This document shows positions 9,001 to 17,165 of a stretch of 64,000 nt of DNA, in pieces (positions within the stretch are counted from its first letter, which is position 1; every line of letters begins with the position of its first letter). Location: NCBI GenBank assembly GCA_002707495.1, contig PAMZ01000022.1:1-64000 (forward strand), read 5' to 3'. The notes beneath the pieces were generated by a model. It had not been told where the DNA came from. It saw only the letters and a list, made by a program, of their open reading frames with translations, and ran no database searches. The translations under genes were made by a program, and so were the position numbers. Source of the DNA: Halobacteriovoraceae bacterium (lineage in GTDB: Bacteria > Bdellovibrionota > Bacteriovoracia > Bacteriovoracales > Bacteriovoracaceae).

Positions 9001-9236
9001 TCAACAGCTTCAAGTTCAGTCGCTCCCTCAACAACTATGGGTCTTTCTTCAAAATTGATTCCCGCTTCAGTCATATCTAGCCATATATCAAAAGCACTTC
9101 TAGGAGGTGTTGTTGGCTCATCCGCAAACGATAGGCTAGCCGAAAAAACGATGAATAAAACGAAAACGAGCCTCAAAAGCTGAGAGTTTCGATTTTTATC
9201 AGATGAAAATGGAAAAGCTTCAAATTTTAAATTCAT
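3009..9236 (-). CDS. Giant exported protein: two amidoligase/GCS-like segments plus HEAT-like solenoid
   Basis: 2075 residues with a signal peptide (cleavage near SLSFA-DE, about residue 38). Two segments resemble the core of the glutamate-cysteine ligase/amidoligase superfamily. Around 255-303: GWEINFVPQ... then HQWIVMPKP, followed by YNIEMRAGTKND (383-394). Around 640-865: HGLDLAFEIED, GGHIELVTPKF (692-702), GGGHINIDLAP (728-738) and KLEFRLFNAP (857-866). The remaining ~1100 residues are helical repeats of HEAT type (DPRVRAKAIE, NPDARLRDIG, NPQIRSLAFE). The start codon follows AGAGGAG. An exported ATP-using ligase would be odd, so the segments may be catalytically dead or serve binding. Domain calls rest on motif recognition only. 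Confidence 0.85.
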   Translation of the reverse strand: MNLKFEAFPFSSDKNRNSQLLRLVFVLFIVFSASLSFADEPTTPPRSAFDIWLDMTEAGINFEERPIVVEGATELEAVDGVSGPRGNIVMFGAEKEGSSALITRVMGPGRQEFTTMLNEQTPENREIFLRQFLEDLQSGRSRVREVRSAAGELQTIDYNRIQQLDIANASVEDLRGAFDDWLEQAGDRSFSFLKRIYRQRIFNGRYPGIEPALSMKKRNTGFSSRMYGGDGFGNWNRTFYPLYGEPELYIQDIHGTSVGWEINFVPQRNYGDFERMISYFRSELSNMGQRFQAPGHQWIVMPKPDEVASGRVASETIEKLAEMYKMNQAYTVLRGIAGRSGIENSNYKQVQTQSHLGDGRHSTNRGVLRIENNRFQVDGEAAYNIEMRAGTKNDSIRRFIQQSIVSRYASGDFSGIADVNSWTLNPAGDPDLSMRTLMRRFDLSPTEATQFRDLIIANYSTGTATNGDAIFGPNLRYVVPLWNWEDAPFLSANKKRDIRNLTTSFIKTLVNMDPPANREVIGVAMENWTRASRLSFDIEEYLRPRPSYAGTTADLMRYESPHRARAPAGFVDVNQVDYGIEYSARFPIRTSADLMPLDDGSQHVEWLRTNFDYTMEERERTLRDTAAAISRELNNGDGSYIVKNVEDGHGHGLDLAFEIEDTQKNRTWRVEWDGVGRSYSSEGDLLDNSVRGGHIELVTPKFNPDPEDMERLFRAIESQGVVPSQRFGGGHINIDLAPFDGKPEKMARFIGVYLENRNMMSLLFQDPKRQLGAEAIDVSREFIDQLKNFSGTEEELKQILYDNRFFGQRVGRKTKNTQLNLIAYFQDVIPENLIHEDFDMKNDYWRRTFDVNPKIRKLEFRLFNAPRNAAESALQIKFTRALMDRALNGDENVFNYLNEVDYQRFANDPQYARQEFERVMQRLNLDPEEYRMFFLEGMEKATRMNNNGGFDRMAAKFLTYPVVEGWGEGVPARPANRAVGSSGRIWDGRNIIPEARTYRAMLQDRARIREAAQIDQPARPGTITRSYDRVSLNHNVTLAEMQEMRPENRLMSLYVALRDKPNPSSEERALLRTTMREVRELGTLRNVFTNSTDFSDSYTRWLSQQLPEQFSRINRPVTLEVYRDLLTSNDPQVRERARGFFRNHPDRVDIYLSALDEVDASQRTIALELLGELDRADIAARNNPGIIGAVVQRFSNRVERTFNRPLLRSEDLTRGLASTTATYQEDVRVFRQAWDLARGLDTEDQWRILIQTLDSPNEGIRNFARERSRADFRRELYWHSFERTQSAPRSFNMTPEDRAFYMRALNEGDALIRQMSIDQIKNLPPQQRLRALYVKQQSDALDTVSRVRISRLLAEPELLAEMERSVRSFEFNPDYQLWQLNQLSRGNRLNGLSEVDASRFRIRALFDLALSDDPRVRAKAIEMSRGLPNHERFMVDILSEFYTQGDRVAFEIIGETLSEIQTFNSENIGRLTNTESDRLFQYLTRTLEEGRVDSTARLNIARSLVNSRTNPDVRAYLQRMATNPDARLRDIGIIALSGFEGEELDRALQQIVDESAPLSERNQVVLDRGIQRSRDAMNQLDNRALRNMPSREAIYSSFKLGTDSGVTNPLLDFFNVYRRNPGVLDQFMSILQGNEREELKRWVLQQFSDPRFKSIYNANKSRLSPILAELLIDSSPELRAGALASLVNVEDQPLRFIAQYENLLLSNQDFVSTTFKQLNITSESVSRAALGEDFYMRVFGHLRSAPNQDYANGLTRVLELLPSPELDRYTHRIVLSEGTEIPSVLATNIAQLNNSRRTIESFETVEALSRIDNAEIRAAAQSVLDTKIQRAISFSPEQVTRSTPIGELLTELFIRERNGVSSPTTASFLNSVRFYGRFKDYFFEHFERMSPDFQRWILGVASDESLARKLSLSQSDMTRMITLAMNNENPQIRSLAFEIASDNQRVRPGMVGRFLLSDYRHPINDDVLNLVERNVRANPSSPFYANFVGRALGSPDTAATLTPQQLGRISEITELMPESSAGTVLQLARENTALPSAVVESIEQVERPQPQRGPAAIPRMIGNGCQSFSLLLRSI

Positions 9237-9329
9237 AAATTTCTCCTCTTTTTATCGGAAATATTTCTTTGAAAATTTAACTATTAAGCGCGAATTACCG
9301 ATCTTATAATTAGAGGAAGAATTATATCC

Positions 9330-12161
9330 GTGAAAAATGCTTGGTTATTTATATTTCTACTGTGGTCTCAACACCTACGCGCTGAAGGTAATTGTGGTGT
9401 AGATCCCTACCCTGGTGAAATTATTTGTACTGGCAAAGTCGAGCATATGACGACTTTTTTTGGATATGATAATTTCAATGCACTTCTTTGTGATGTGGTT
9501 CCTGGAAGGTTTACTTGGGATAACCACGTAGAACCAACTGATCGCATGGCAATCTCGGATCTACAAAGCATTGTTTTTACGCCAACTGGCGAGGTGAATT
9601 TCGCATCTTACCAAAACCTTATGCAAGACAATCCTAATTTTGAAGAAGTGAGAAGAGTTCGAGAAGCACTGGAATGTGCAGAATACTGGATGAGAGAAGG
9701 TTGTGGTGGTGATCAAGATCTTTGTCGGGAACTCAATAATCTTAAAAGTCTTGAGAATGCTTCGAATGAATTTAGACATGCAGCCTCTGGTAATGAGCAA
9801 TATAAAGCTTGTTATCATGAAAGAGTCGATGAAGTCGGCTGCCCGACAAATCAATATGTTCTTCCACTACCAAATAGTACTGAGGGTGAAATTCAAAATC
9901 TAAGTGCTGCAGTTAGTTTAGGCCAAGATTTTTGTACTCCACTTGAGCCAGGTGAATCCTTTAAGAAAAGAGCTGGTAGGTATTTAGCTTCGCTTATAGA
10001 AACTAATATACAAGCACATGAGTTTGAAAGGGACTGCTTTGCTGGTGAAGTTGAAGACAATGACAGATGTAATGATGAATCGAGAGATCTAAGTATCACA
10101 ACTTATCTTAATCAATATGACCAAATGACTCAGAACCTTTCACTTTTTAATGCTCGTAGAAATTATCAATCTAAAGGGGCTACCAGAAAAACTGGAACAA
10201 CTTTGGATTTTGACTTGGAGTTAAATGGAACAAATCAAGAAGCAAGTATCGATACTATTCTAAGAGATCTAAGTCCTGATGGCGTTGCTTTAAAAAATTT
10301 TCAAGGAAGAGATACTGAGTTCAGAGATTTTAGTACGGCTTCTCATAGAAGAGCTATTGCATCAGAAAACCTAAGAAAAATAGCCAATTTTATTAATAGT
10401 GAAGTAAATGGCGGTTCGTCTACAAATCCAGAGATAAACGATTTTTATCAACGTTTTTCGACTAACCTACAACAATCTAATTTTGATTTAAACACTGATG
10501 AAGGTAGGAATAATGCGAGAACATTAATCAGAGAGATCAATACATGTAACTCTATTCCTAATGTACATGAAACTGGAAACTATCATCGCTTTAGAGAGAT
10601 TATCGGTCTTCCGGAAATTATACCAGAGGAAAGAGGCAATTATACAGAAACGACTCAGTTAGCTAGAGCTCAAGAAGAACGAGAGTTTGTAGGTGAAAGA
10701 TTTCAATTTATTAATGCTGTAAAATGTCGCACAATTATTCCTAAAGATTCAAGAAATAGAGAAGTTTCTCTTCTCGATGCAATCCAAAGTCACATGAATG
10801 AGAGAAGAGACATCGCTGAAATGGACTATATTGCACAAAAAACTAATTTTCCCGCAATTCATCATCTTAATCTAGACTCAAGAGATTGCCCACAAGAGGT
10901 TTCAGAATTAGAAGGCTCTAATATATTTGACGTAGCAAGACCCTGTCATCTAGTCCCACCATCAAATGAACAAATGGCTGAGAGCCTTAATAATACCGTA
11001 ACAGAACTTCGTGAAAAACAACTTCGCTTCCAAAACGGAAATCTAAATGATAGAGAGATGCTTGTACTCAACGATGCGATCGAGACTTTATTGAGCCAAC
11101 CAAATTGTCGAGACAATCTTTGCCATTCTGCCAATTCATTTCTAGCAGGAGCTGATGATCTAAGAGATTGGCTTAAGTGGACGTCAATCGGAGGAGAATT
11201 TGTCTGTGCATTTTCCGGAACTATTGCTGGTTTTCAGACTGCTGGAGCTGGTTTCGTTGCCGGTGGGGTCTGTGCTTCAACCGTTGCTGGTGCTTTTACA
11301 GCCTGGGATATGAGTCGAAATAGAAGAGCTCAAGCTAGTACTTCTGTATTAGGATCTTCAGAGCTTGTTGACTTTAATCAAATGCAAGAGTTTTGGGATG
11401 AGTCGCTTTTAGATTTGTATTTCGCAGCTGGAACAGCTCCATTAGGTGGTCTATTTTCAGGAGGCCGTTTTGGGCTTAAAACACTTGGTGGTCAACTAGC
11501 TTATCGAACTCTCAGAGAATCTGGCCAAGAGGTCACACAAGAAGCTCTTCAGGCTCTTTCAAGACAATACGTGAGAGAGTTGATGGAGGCTTCCACGAAA
11601 ACTGGTGTTTACAATATATTAAAAAGAGAACCGAATGCTTCAGTCGCACTTCGGATGATTATTGATCCAGACACTTTAAGAATTAATGAAGAGCTTATGG
11701 CTCAATTGGTCCTCGGATTAAATACGAATGCAAAGAGGAGAGCATTTAGAGAGTTCGTACGAAATAACAATAGTGAGCAAATAGCTTCACTTCTTGCCTC
11801 GACACCAATAAGCCAAAGAAGAGCACTCATTGAGTCGATTTTAAATGGTGAAGACCCTTTAAGCACAGCAAGACAAAGGCTCGCTTCCACAGGTCACGGC
11901 CAACATATTGATGAAAGTTTAAGTGGCTTTTCCAGAGAGTATCAAAACTTACAAGAGCTTAGTAGCTTATCACCAGAAATGATTGAAAACTTAGCTCCCA
12001 ATAGTCAAACTCAAAGATTTCTAGCACAAATCTTAAGAGATGAACCTGACCTTATCAATAAGTTGGATGAGTTAGCCCGAAAACCTGCTGCAGAAAAAGA
12101 GAGACTCACGGCTGAACTGAGAGAAGCATTAGCTAGACAGGCTGCAGGTGATTGTAACTAA
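9330..12161 (+). CDS. Large exported protein of unknown function
   Basis: 943 residues starting at GTG behind AGAGGAAG, with a signal peptide (MKNAWLFIFLLWSQHLRA). The first ~600 residues are polar with many scattered cysteines, consistent with a disulfide-bonded exported domain. Residues about 619-665 form a glycine/alanine-rich segment (FSGTIAGFQTAGAGFVAGG, then ASTVAGAF) that could insert in a membrane. The last ~280 residues are helical and charged. It is divergent from the giant protein gene across 93 bp, and both are exported and large, so they may act together. A perfect TATAAT lies at 9305-9310. I do not recognise a family. Confidence 0.85.
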   Translation: MKNAWLFIFLLWSQHLRAEGNCGVDPYPGEIICTGKVEHMTTFFGYDNFNALLCDVVPGRFTWDNHVEPTDRMAISDLQSIVFTPTGEVNFASYQNLMQDNPNFEEVRRVREALECAEYWMREGCGGDQDLCRELNNLKSLENASNEFRHAASGNEQYKACYHERVDEVGCPTNQYVLPLPNSTEGEIQNLSAAVSLGQDFCTPLEPGESFKKRAGRYLASLIETNIQAHEFERDCFAGEVEDNDRCNDESRDLSITTYLNQYDQMTQNLSLFNARRNYQSKGATRKTGTTLDFDLELNGTNQEASIDTILRDLSPDGVALKNFQGRDTEFRDFSTASHRRAIASENLRKIANFINSEVNGGSSTNPEINDFYQRFSTNLQQSNFDLNTDEGRNNARTLIREINTCNSIPNVHETGNYHRFREIIGLPEIIPEERGNYTETTQLARAQEEREFVGERFQFINAVKCRTIIPKDSRNREVSLLDAIQSHMNERRDIAEMDYIAQKTNFPAIHHLNLDSRDCPQEVSELEGSNIFDVARPCHLVPPSNEQMAESLNNTVTELREKQLRFQNGNLNDREMLVLNDAIETLLSQPNCRDNLCHSANSFLAGADDLRDWLKWTSIGGEFVCAFSGTIAGFQTAGAGFVAGGVCASTVAGAFTAWDMSRNRRAQASTSVLGSSELVDFNQMQEFWDESLLDLYFAAGTAPLGGLFSGGRFGLKTLGGQLAYRTLRESGQEVTQEALQALSRQYVRELMEASTKTGVYNILKREPNASVALRMIIDPDTLRINEELMAQLVLGLNTNAKRRAFREFVRNNNSEQIASLLASTPISQRRALIESILNGEDPLSTARQRLASTGHGQHIDESLSGFSREYQNLQELSSLSPEMIENLAPNSQTQRFLAQILRDEPDLINKLDELARKPAAEKERLTAELREALARQAAGDCN

Positions 12162-12163
12162 AA

Positions 12164-13285
12164 CTACGAACACCCATACCCATCATTACAAGTAAGAATC
12201 ATTTTATCTTGCTCCTTACAGCGCATCTCTAATTGCATGTCCCTCATTGGCCCCTCTAGATTCTCCGAGTAAACGTCTTCACAAAAATTTGCACAGTCCT
12301 CGCCTTGGACAGAGCTATTCGTTTTCACATTACTATAGGGTTTGCCTGCTCGGTCCACACCAATGAGATAGGCAGAACAAGATTGAGTGGGATACTCACT
12401 TAACCGATGCAAAGTTGTAGCTTTAATTGATATTTTTTTAGATGTAATAACTGTGCCTGCGACTGATTCCGTACAGGTAACTTGGTAGTCTTGCTCTGCT
12501 CTCCCACCAAGCTTGGACATAAAACTTCTTTCAAATTTTTGACAACTTCGTGCACATTCTCCCATAGAAAAAATAGGAAAAGATGATTTCTTCTCTACTT
12601 CAGACTTAGGTTGGTAGTATGCAGGATGTCCTGGTTTTACGTAGCGATAAAATCCGCTACCTTCAACATTAATCTCACAAATCCCAATTTTAGTTTTTTG
12701 AGGAGCTGTTTTCTTTGTATCGCCTTTTACTTCATCAAAAATCAAATTTCCCTCAAAACTACAAGTTGCATAATAGTTTTCTGTTTGGTCTAAACTTTTT
12801 ATCTTCTCCTCGCAAAATCTCTGACAGGCAGCTTGATTAGAGATGTTCTCTTTTTTATTAAGATCCTTATCTCCACTTGAGGAGAGAATACAGCTAGGGA
12901 GTCTTTCTTTTTTCTGCTCTGGACTATCTTGGATATCTCCCAGAAGATTATCAACAATTGAAATTTCTTTTTCTAATTTTTCATTTTCATCTTTTAAGTC
13001 TTCGACATCTGTCTTTCCAATGGACTTAATATTCTCGATCTCACATGAAGGAAGAATTCCACTCTCCTGATAGTTCTTATTATTTTCGTTGAGAATTTCT
13101 TTTCGCTTCGAGATCTCTCGTGGAATTTGACAGTCTTTAGGGTCAACTTGCAGAAGTATCAACGCACTTGTGGCTCTTTGTTTTACAATCAGTGAAGACT
13201 TTGTTTTCTCTAAACTTAGATTCTGCTCACTTGCAAAGCAAAATTGAGACATGAGAAAAAGGCAAAAAAATAGGCGCCAGAACAT
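12164..13285 (-). CDS. Exported protein with three tandem four-cysteine repeats
   Basis: 373 residues with a signal peptide (MFWRLFFCLFLMSQFCFA). After a coiled-coil-like stretch (about 85-125), the same cysteine pattern occurs three times: C132/C154-x3-C158/C175, C203/C244-x3-C248/C271 and C303/C331-x3-C335/C356. Local context is conserved too (AACQRFC, GECARSC, EDCANFC). This looks like a small disulfide-stabilised domain, perhaps PAN/apple-like, probably for binding. It converges with the 943-residue gene with a 2-bp gap. Function unknown. Confidence 0.85.
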   Translation of the reverse strand: MFWRLFFCLFLMSQFCFASEQNLSLEKTKSSLIVKQRATSALILLQVDPKDCQIPREISKRKEILNENNKNYQESGILPSCEIENIKSIGKTDVEDLKDENEKLEKEISIVDNLLGDIQDSPEQKKERLPSCILSSSGDKDLNKKENISNQAACQRFCEEKIKSLDQTENYYATCSFEGNLIFDEVKGDTKKTAPQKTKIGICEINVEGSGFYRYVKPGHPAYYQPKSEVEKKSSFPIFSMGECARSCQKFERSFMSKLGGRAEQDYQVTCTESVAGTVITSKKISIKATTLHRLSEYPTQSCSAYLIGVDRAGKPYSNVKTNSSVQGEDCANFCEDVYSENLEGPMRDMQLEMRCKEQDKMILTCNDGYGCS

Positions 13286-13482
13286 AATACCATTCTAGCA
13301 ATGACTGCTGTTTCATTTTTAATTCTTTAGTTAATTCCTTGATATTATTGGGTTTTCCAGTGGATATGTGAATACAATTGCCTAAAATAAGTGGCAAAAT
13401 ACTAAGATTTTAGAGGTGCTAAACATTAGTAATTATTACAAGTACAATCCCCAAATCAAGATTGTGAACCTATAGTTAATTT

Positions 13483-14391
13483 ATGAAAACTATCCTCTTC
13501 AGTTTCATTGGTCTTCTCACGATCCAAGCTTCATGGGCGAAAATTATTGTTGGTTTTTCCCATGAGTCTGCGTTGAACTCTAATCTACTTAACGCGGAAG
13601 AAAGATTTTGGCTTAACCCTACTGGTCCTTTAAACCCAGTAGTAGGTGTGACTGGATCTAGGGGCCCTCTTGGTTCCTTAGGACCATTTGGTGGAGTTCT
13701 TACTCAGTTTTTCCAATCATTAGGAAATTGGAGTGAATTTTCTGAATCTCTCACAGAGGCCCAAGGACCATTAAGTGAAATGGGACCTCTATTTTTAGCA
13801 AGCGAGTTTTCCCAAAGCCTAACTCCCCTGCAAATAGGATACGATAAATTAGTTGCCGGTGGAGTTCTTCATAGCCTAGGCAATGCTGGAGCTTTAGGAC
13901 CGCTAGGCATTGCGGGTCCACTAGGCCCTCATGGTGCCCATGGTTTTTCAAGAGATGAAGATGGCCATTACAAAAATGAAGCCTCCAGGATTGTAGAAAA
14001 GATAAAAACACCTGCGGGTGAATTTGAACTTTATGAACTCTACACTAAACTTCCTGAAAAACTAGACTCAAGTTTTGCCTATTTCTCCGAAACGAATGAC
14101 GAAATTGAAGTTACTTTTAAGTCCCATAAAACACAATGGATTAATATTTTAATACTCAACGAATACGACCTAGATCGTTTTGGGATTAGTGTTAGTCAGA
14201 CGAACCTAAAGTCACATCTTCATAGTCTGACCAACGCTATAAACATAAAAGCAGAAGCTGGGACAAGCATCACAGTTAAAGTGAAACTCCTAAGCTCTCT
14301 GCATTTTATGAATAAACCTTTTCGTCTTTTTGTAACTGGTGCTCCGAAGTTTTTTGAGGTTTCAAGACCTTTTCAACAACCAATCCAGTAA
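13483..14391 (+). CDS. Secreted protein with collagen-like GPLG segments
   Basis: 302 residues with a signal peptide (MKTILFSFIGLLTIQASWA). Two Gly-X-Y runs are visible: GSR-GPL-GSL-GPF (58-69) and seven triplets from GNA to GAH (133-153), separated by further GPL motifs. The C-terminal half is mixed alpha/beta (IEVTFKSHKTQWINILIL) and could be a beta-sandwich. No lipobox or anchor is seen. Its last 86 bp overlap the end of the convergent symporter gene. Function unknown; a surface or extracellular structural role is a guess. Confidence 0.8.
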   Translation: MKTILFSFIGLLTIQASWAKIIVGFSHESALNSNLLNAEERFWLNPTGPLNPVVGVTGSRGPLGSLGPFGGVLTQFFQSLGNWSEFSESLTEAQGPLSEMGPLFLASEFSQSLTPLQIGYDKLVAGGVLHSLGNAGALGPLGIAGPLGPHGAHGFSRDEDGHYKNEASRIVEKIKTPAGEFELYELYTKLPEKLDSSFAYFSETNDEIEVTFKSHKTQWINILILNEYDLDRFGISVSQTNLKSHLHSLTNAINIKAEAGTSITVKVKLLSSLHFMNKPFRLFVTGAPKFFEVSRPFQQPIQ

Positions 14392-15769
14392 GAAAAATTC
14401 CAGTGCTTAAAAAGATACTGTACGTTGCACTCACAGCGGGATTTGCCACTCCACCAAAAATGTTAAGATACAAATGTGCAACGAGTCCGGTAATAGCACA
14501 AGCAAACACTAATTTAGCATTAAGTTTTTTAGTGAAAATAGTTCCAAAAAGCATAGGAACAAAAGATGCTGCTGCTAATCCATAAACACCTTTTTGAGCG
14601 AAAAGACCTATGAGTTCAGGTGGGTTTAGAGAAATTAAAAGAGATATCACTCCAATACCAACCAATGTGTACCGAGAGAGAGAAAGTGCAGATCTTTGTC
14701 CCTCTTCTTTATCCTTTGCAAAAGGAAGATACAAGTCCCTAACGACCATACTAGAAATGGCCACAAGAATACCATCCAAGGTCGATAATCCCGCGGCTAG
14801 CATAGTCAGAGCTATAACAGTTCCGGCTTCTACCCCAAATTCTTGAGAAATAAAAGCAGCGACAACCTTATCTTGGGCCACTCCTTCAAGCCCAGAAAGT
14901 TTTGCATAGAACCCAACAAAAAGCATTAAACTAAAAATCAAACCACTTACAAAAGTCGTGGCGATAAATTTATTCACATCGCCCTCATTCTTAAGATAGA
15001 GGACCTTTGTAAATATATGCGGCTGAAACATGAGAGCAAAAGTAATAACGAAACCTGAAACGAAGACACTAAAAAAGCTAAAATACAGATTACTGTCAGG
15101 ATTAAACACTAAAGCGTAGTTTTCACCCACACTTTGTAGAGAGGTTATGAATCCTCCATCAAAGTATTTCAGCCCAGAGACGAAAACAATCATAGTAATG
15201 AATACCATCATCAAACCTTGAAAAGCATTCGTATAGGCATGAGAGTAAGTTCCTCCTATTAAGACGTAACTAAAAACGAACAAAAGAACTAAAACCAATC
15301 CAGTCGTTTGTGTAACACCAAAAAGACTCATCAATAAAAAACTACAACCTAAAAGAATCAATACAATAAAAGTAATGGATAATAGGTTAATCACAGCAAA
15401 AAACAGACTCATCGCTCTTGAGTTGAATCGGTGATAAATCCAATCGGGAAGAGTAAGAGCTCCATTAACCTCTCCTTGCTTTAAAAACTTTTTGGTCATT
15501 AACACAAATGCCGTCAAAATTCCCAAACTTGCGGCGATGCCGTAATGAATATAAGCAGACAATCCGTGGTTATAGACAAAACCAGGATTGATGACAAAAG
15601 TCGCTGTTGAGCTGATGCTCGCAGCCATTGTTAGGCCGACGAGTATCGGATTCATGTCCTTATTTCCTATAGCAAAACTTTTAAGATCTTTTGTCTTCTT
15701 CATTCCTTTAAAACTTAGGTAATAAGTCACAGCAACGAAAAGCCCTACCAATGTCAATTTAAATAGCAT
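14306..15769 (-). CDS. Sodium:solute symporter (SSS family)
   Basis: A 487-residue inner-membrane transporter with about 13 hydrophobic segments and SSS features: LPDWIYHRFNSR in the early loop, GGTYSHAYTNAFQG, and AGLSTLDGILVAISSMVVRDLY near the Na+ site region. Members take up acetate, proline, pantothenate or sugars with Na+; the substrate here cannot be read from sequence. It is last in a six-gene overlapping operon and overlaps the acyl-CoA ligase by 11 bp, so a carboxylic acid substrate is plausible. The start follows AAGGAG. The C-terminal tail (KPQKTSEHQLQKDEK) is encoded in the region overlapping the collagen-like gene. Confidence 0.9.
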   Translation of the reverse strand: MLFKLTLVGLFVAVTYYLSFKGMKKTKDLKSFAIGNKDMNPILVGLTMAASISSTATFVINPGFVYNHGLSAYIHYGIAASLGILTAFVLMTKKFLKQGEVNGALTLPDWIYHRFNSRAMSLFFAVINLLSITFIVLILLGCSFLLMSLFGVTQTTGLVLVLLFVFSYVLIGGTYSHAYTNAFQGLMMVFITMIVFVSGLKYFDGGFITSLQSVGENYALVFNPDSNLYFSFFSVFVSGFVITFALMFQPHIFTKVLYLKNEGDVNKFIATTFVSGLIFSLMLFVGFYAKLSGLEGVAQDKVVAAFISQEFGVEAGTVIALTMLAAGLSTLDGILVAISSMVVRDLYLPFAKDKEEGQRSALSLSRYTLVGIGVISLLISLNPPELIGLFAQKGVYGLAAASFVPMLFGTIFTKKLNAKLVFACAITGLVAHLYLNIFGGVANPAVSATYSIFLSTGIFLTGLVVEKVLKPQKTSEHQLQKDEKVYS

Positions 15770-17165
15770 TTAAGCTCCTTATAGCCTTGGATTGCAAAGC
15801 CTTCTTATCGATTTTTCCATTCGCCAGCAAGGGAAAATCATCAATAAAGTCCATATACTTAGGATGTTTATATCTAGCGAGATTCGTTTTTAACCTATTT
15901 TCAATATCTTCTTTAGTAAGTTCATTTCTCATTCTTAAAAAGGCGAAACCGACTTCACCCCATTTATCATCTGGAACTGCGACGATCTGAGTCGATTCAA
16001 TTTCTTCAAAGCTATTAAGCAATTCTTCTACTTCACGAGGATAGACATTTTCTCCACCGCTTATATACATTTCTTTTTTGCGGCCTTTGATAAAGTAGAA
16101 TCCATCATCATCAAAATAAGCAAGGTCTCCAGTTTTATAATAACCATTGATAAGACAACTCTCGAACTTCTCAGGATCCCTATAAAAACCAGAACAAAGA
16201 TGGTCTCCTTTCAAGACTATCTCTCCGACTTCTCCCATACTAGTAACAACTTCACCTTTATCATTAATTAGGAGAACTTCAGAATGAGGCATAGGCTTCC
16301 CAATACTTCCCACTTTTGAAACAGAGAACTCTTCGTCTAGTAGAAAGCAATTCGGGCCGACTTCAGTTAGACCGTAACCTTGTTTAAAATTGAGTCCTAG
16401 AGATTGGTAAGCTTTGATAAGTTTGACTGAACAAGGTGCTCCTCCACTGATTAAAAATCTTAAGGGAGATGCTGCGAGCTTCGAAAAGCGTTGATCTGCT
16501 TGGATCATCTCAAACATCGTTGGAACTCCAAAATAAACAGTTAAAATGTCACTTATCTCAAAAAAATTATCGACGGAAAATTTTGGAGCTAGAATAATTT
16601 TCGCTCCAATCGAGAGGAGCGGAAGGCATAAAACATTGTAAGCACCTGTATGAAAAAATGGAGTCTCAATCACGCTGACATCATCAGATTTAAGCCCCCA
16701 GTTTTCGACAGTGCCCCGCTGATTTGATTTAAGCATTTTACCGGATAGAAGCACTCCTTTAGGAGTTCCAGTACTTCCACTAGTAAATAGCATTAAGTGA
16801 GGAAGCTCTTCATTAACTACACGGAAGTCGTAATCGTTTCTCTTCTCTACATTGGGAATATCAGTAATGAAAATTTTTGGCTCTACTCGTTTGAGTAGGC
16901 GGTTATTCTCCTCTTCGGGTGCGCGAAAATTTAGGGGAACAAAGATAGCGCCTATTTTTGCACAGGCAAATAGTAGCAATAGGTGCTCTAGTGAGTTTTG
17001 CGCAAGATAGGCGACCCGATCATCAGGTCCAATATTATTATCTTTTAGGTAATCAACCCAAGCACAAGTTTGTTGATAGAGTTCTGGATAACTAACCCAG
17101 CGTTCATTCTTTTGATCAAGAATGGCATCACCAGAAGTATTATGCAGAAAACTCATCCAACTCAT
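15759..17165 (-). CDS. AMP-forming acyl-CoA synthetase/ligase
   Basis: 468 residues of the ANL superfamily, cytosolic. Motifs in order: LFTSGSTGTPKG (P-loop, about 126-137), YGLTEVGP (about 278), TGDLAYFDDDGF (about 352), GRKKEMYISGGENVYP (hinge) and NGKIDKKAL with the catalytic lysine (about 452). The family activates a carboxylate to acyl-AMP, then usually acyl-CoA. Length fits MenE/short acyl-CoA ligases rather than OleC (about 550). It starts behind GGAGG and overlaps the upstream hydrolase by 4 bp. Likely substrate: the acid handled by the KAS III and SDR enzymes of the same operon (inference). Confidence 0.92.
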   Translation of the reverse strand: MSWMSFLHNTSGDAILDQKNERWVSYPELYQQTCAWVDYLKDNNIGPDDRVAYLAQNSLEHLLLLFACAKIGAIFVPLNFRAPEEENNRLLKRVEPKIFITDIPNVEKRNDYDFRVVNEELPHLMLFTSGSTGTPKGVLLSGKMLKSNQRGTVENWGLKSDDVSVIETPFFHTGAYNVLCLPLLSIGAKIILAPKFSVDNFFEISDILTVYFGVPTMFEMIQADQRFSKLAASPLRFLISGGAPCSVKLIKAYQSLGLNFKQGYGLTEVGPNCFLLDEEFSVSKVGSIGKPMPHSEVLLINDKGEVVTSMGEVGEIVLKGDHLCSGFYRDPEKFESCLINGYYKTGDLAYFDDDGFYFIKGRKKEMYISGGENVYPREVEELLNSFEEIESTQIVAVPDDKWGEVGFAFLRMRNELTKEDIENRLKTNLARYKHPKYMDFIDDFPLLANGKIDKKALQSKAIRSLNAI

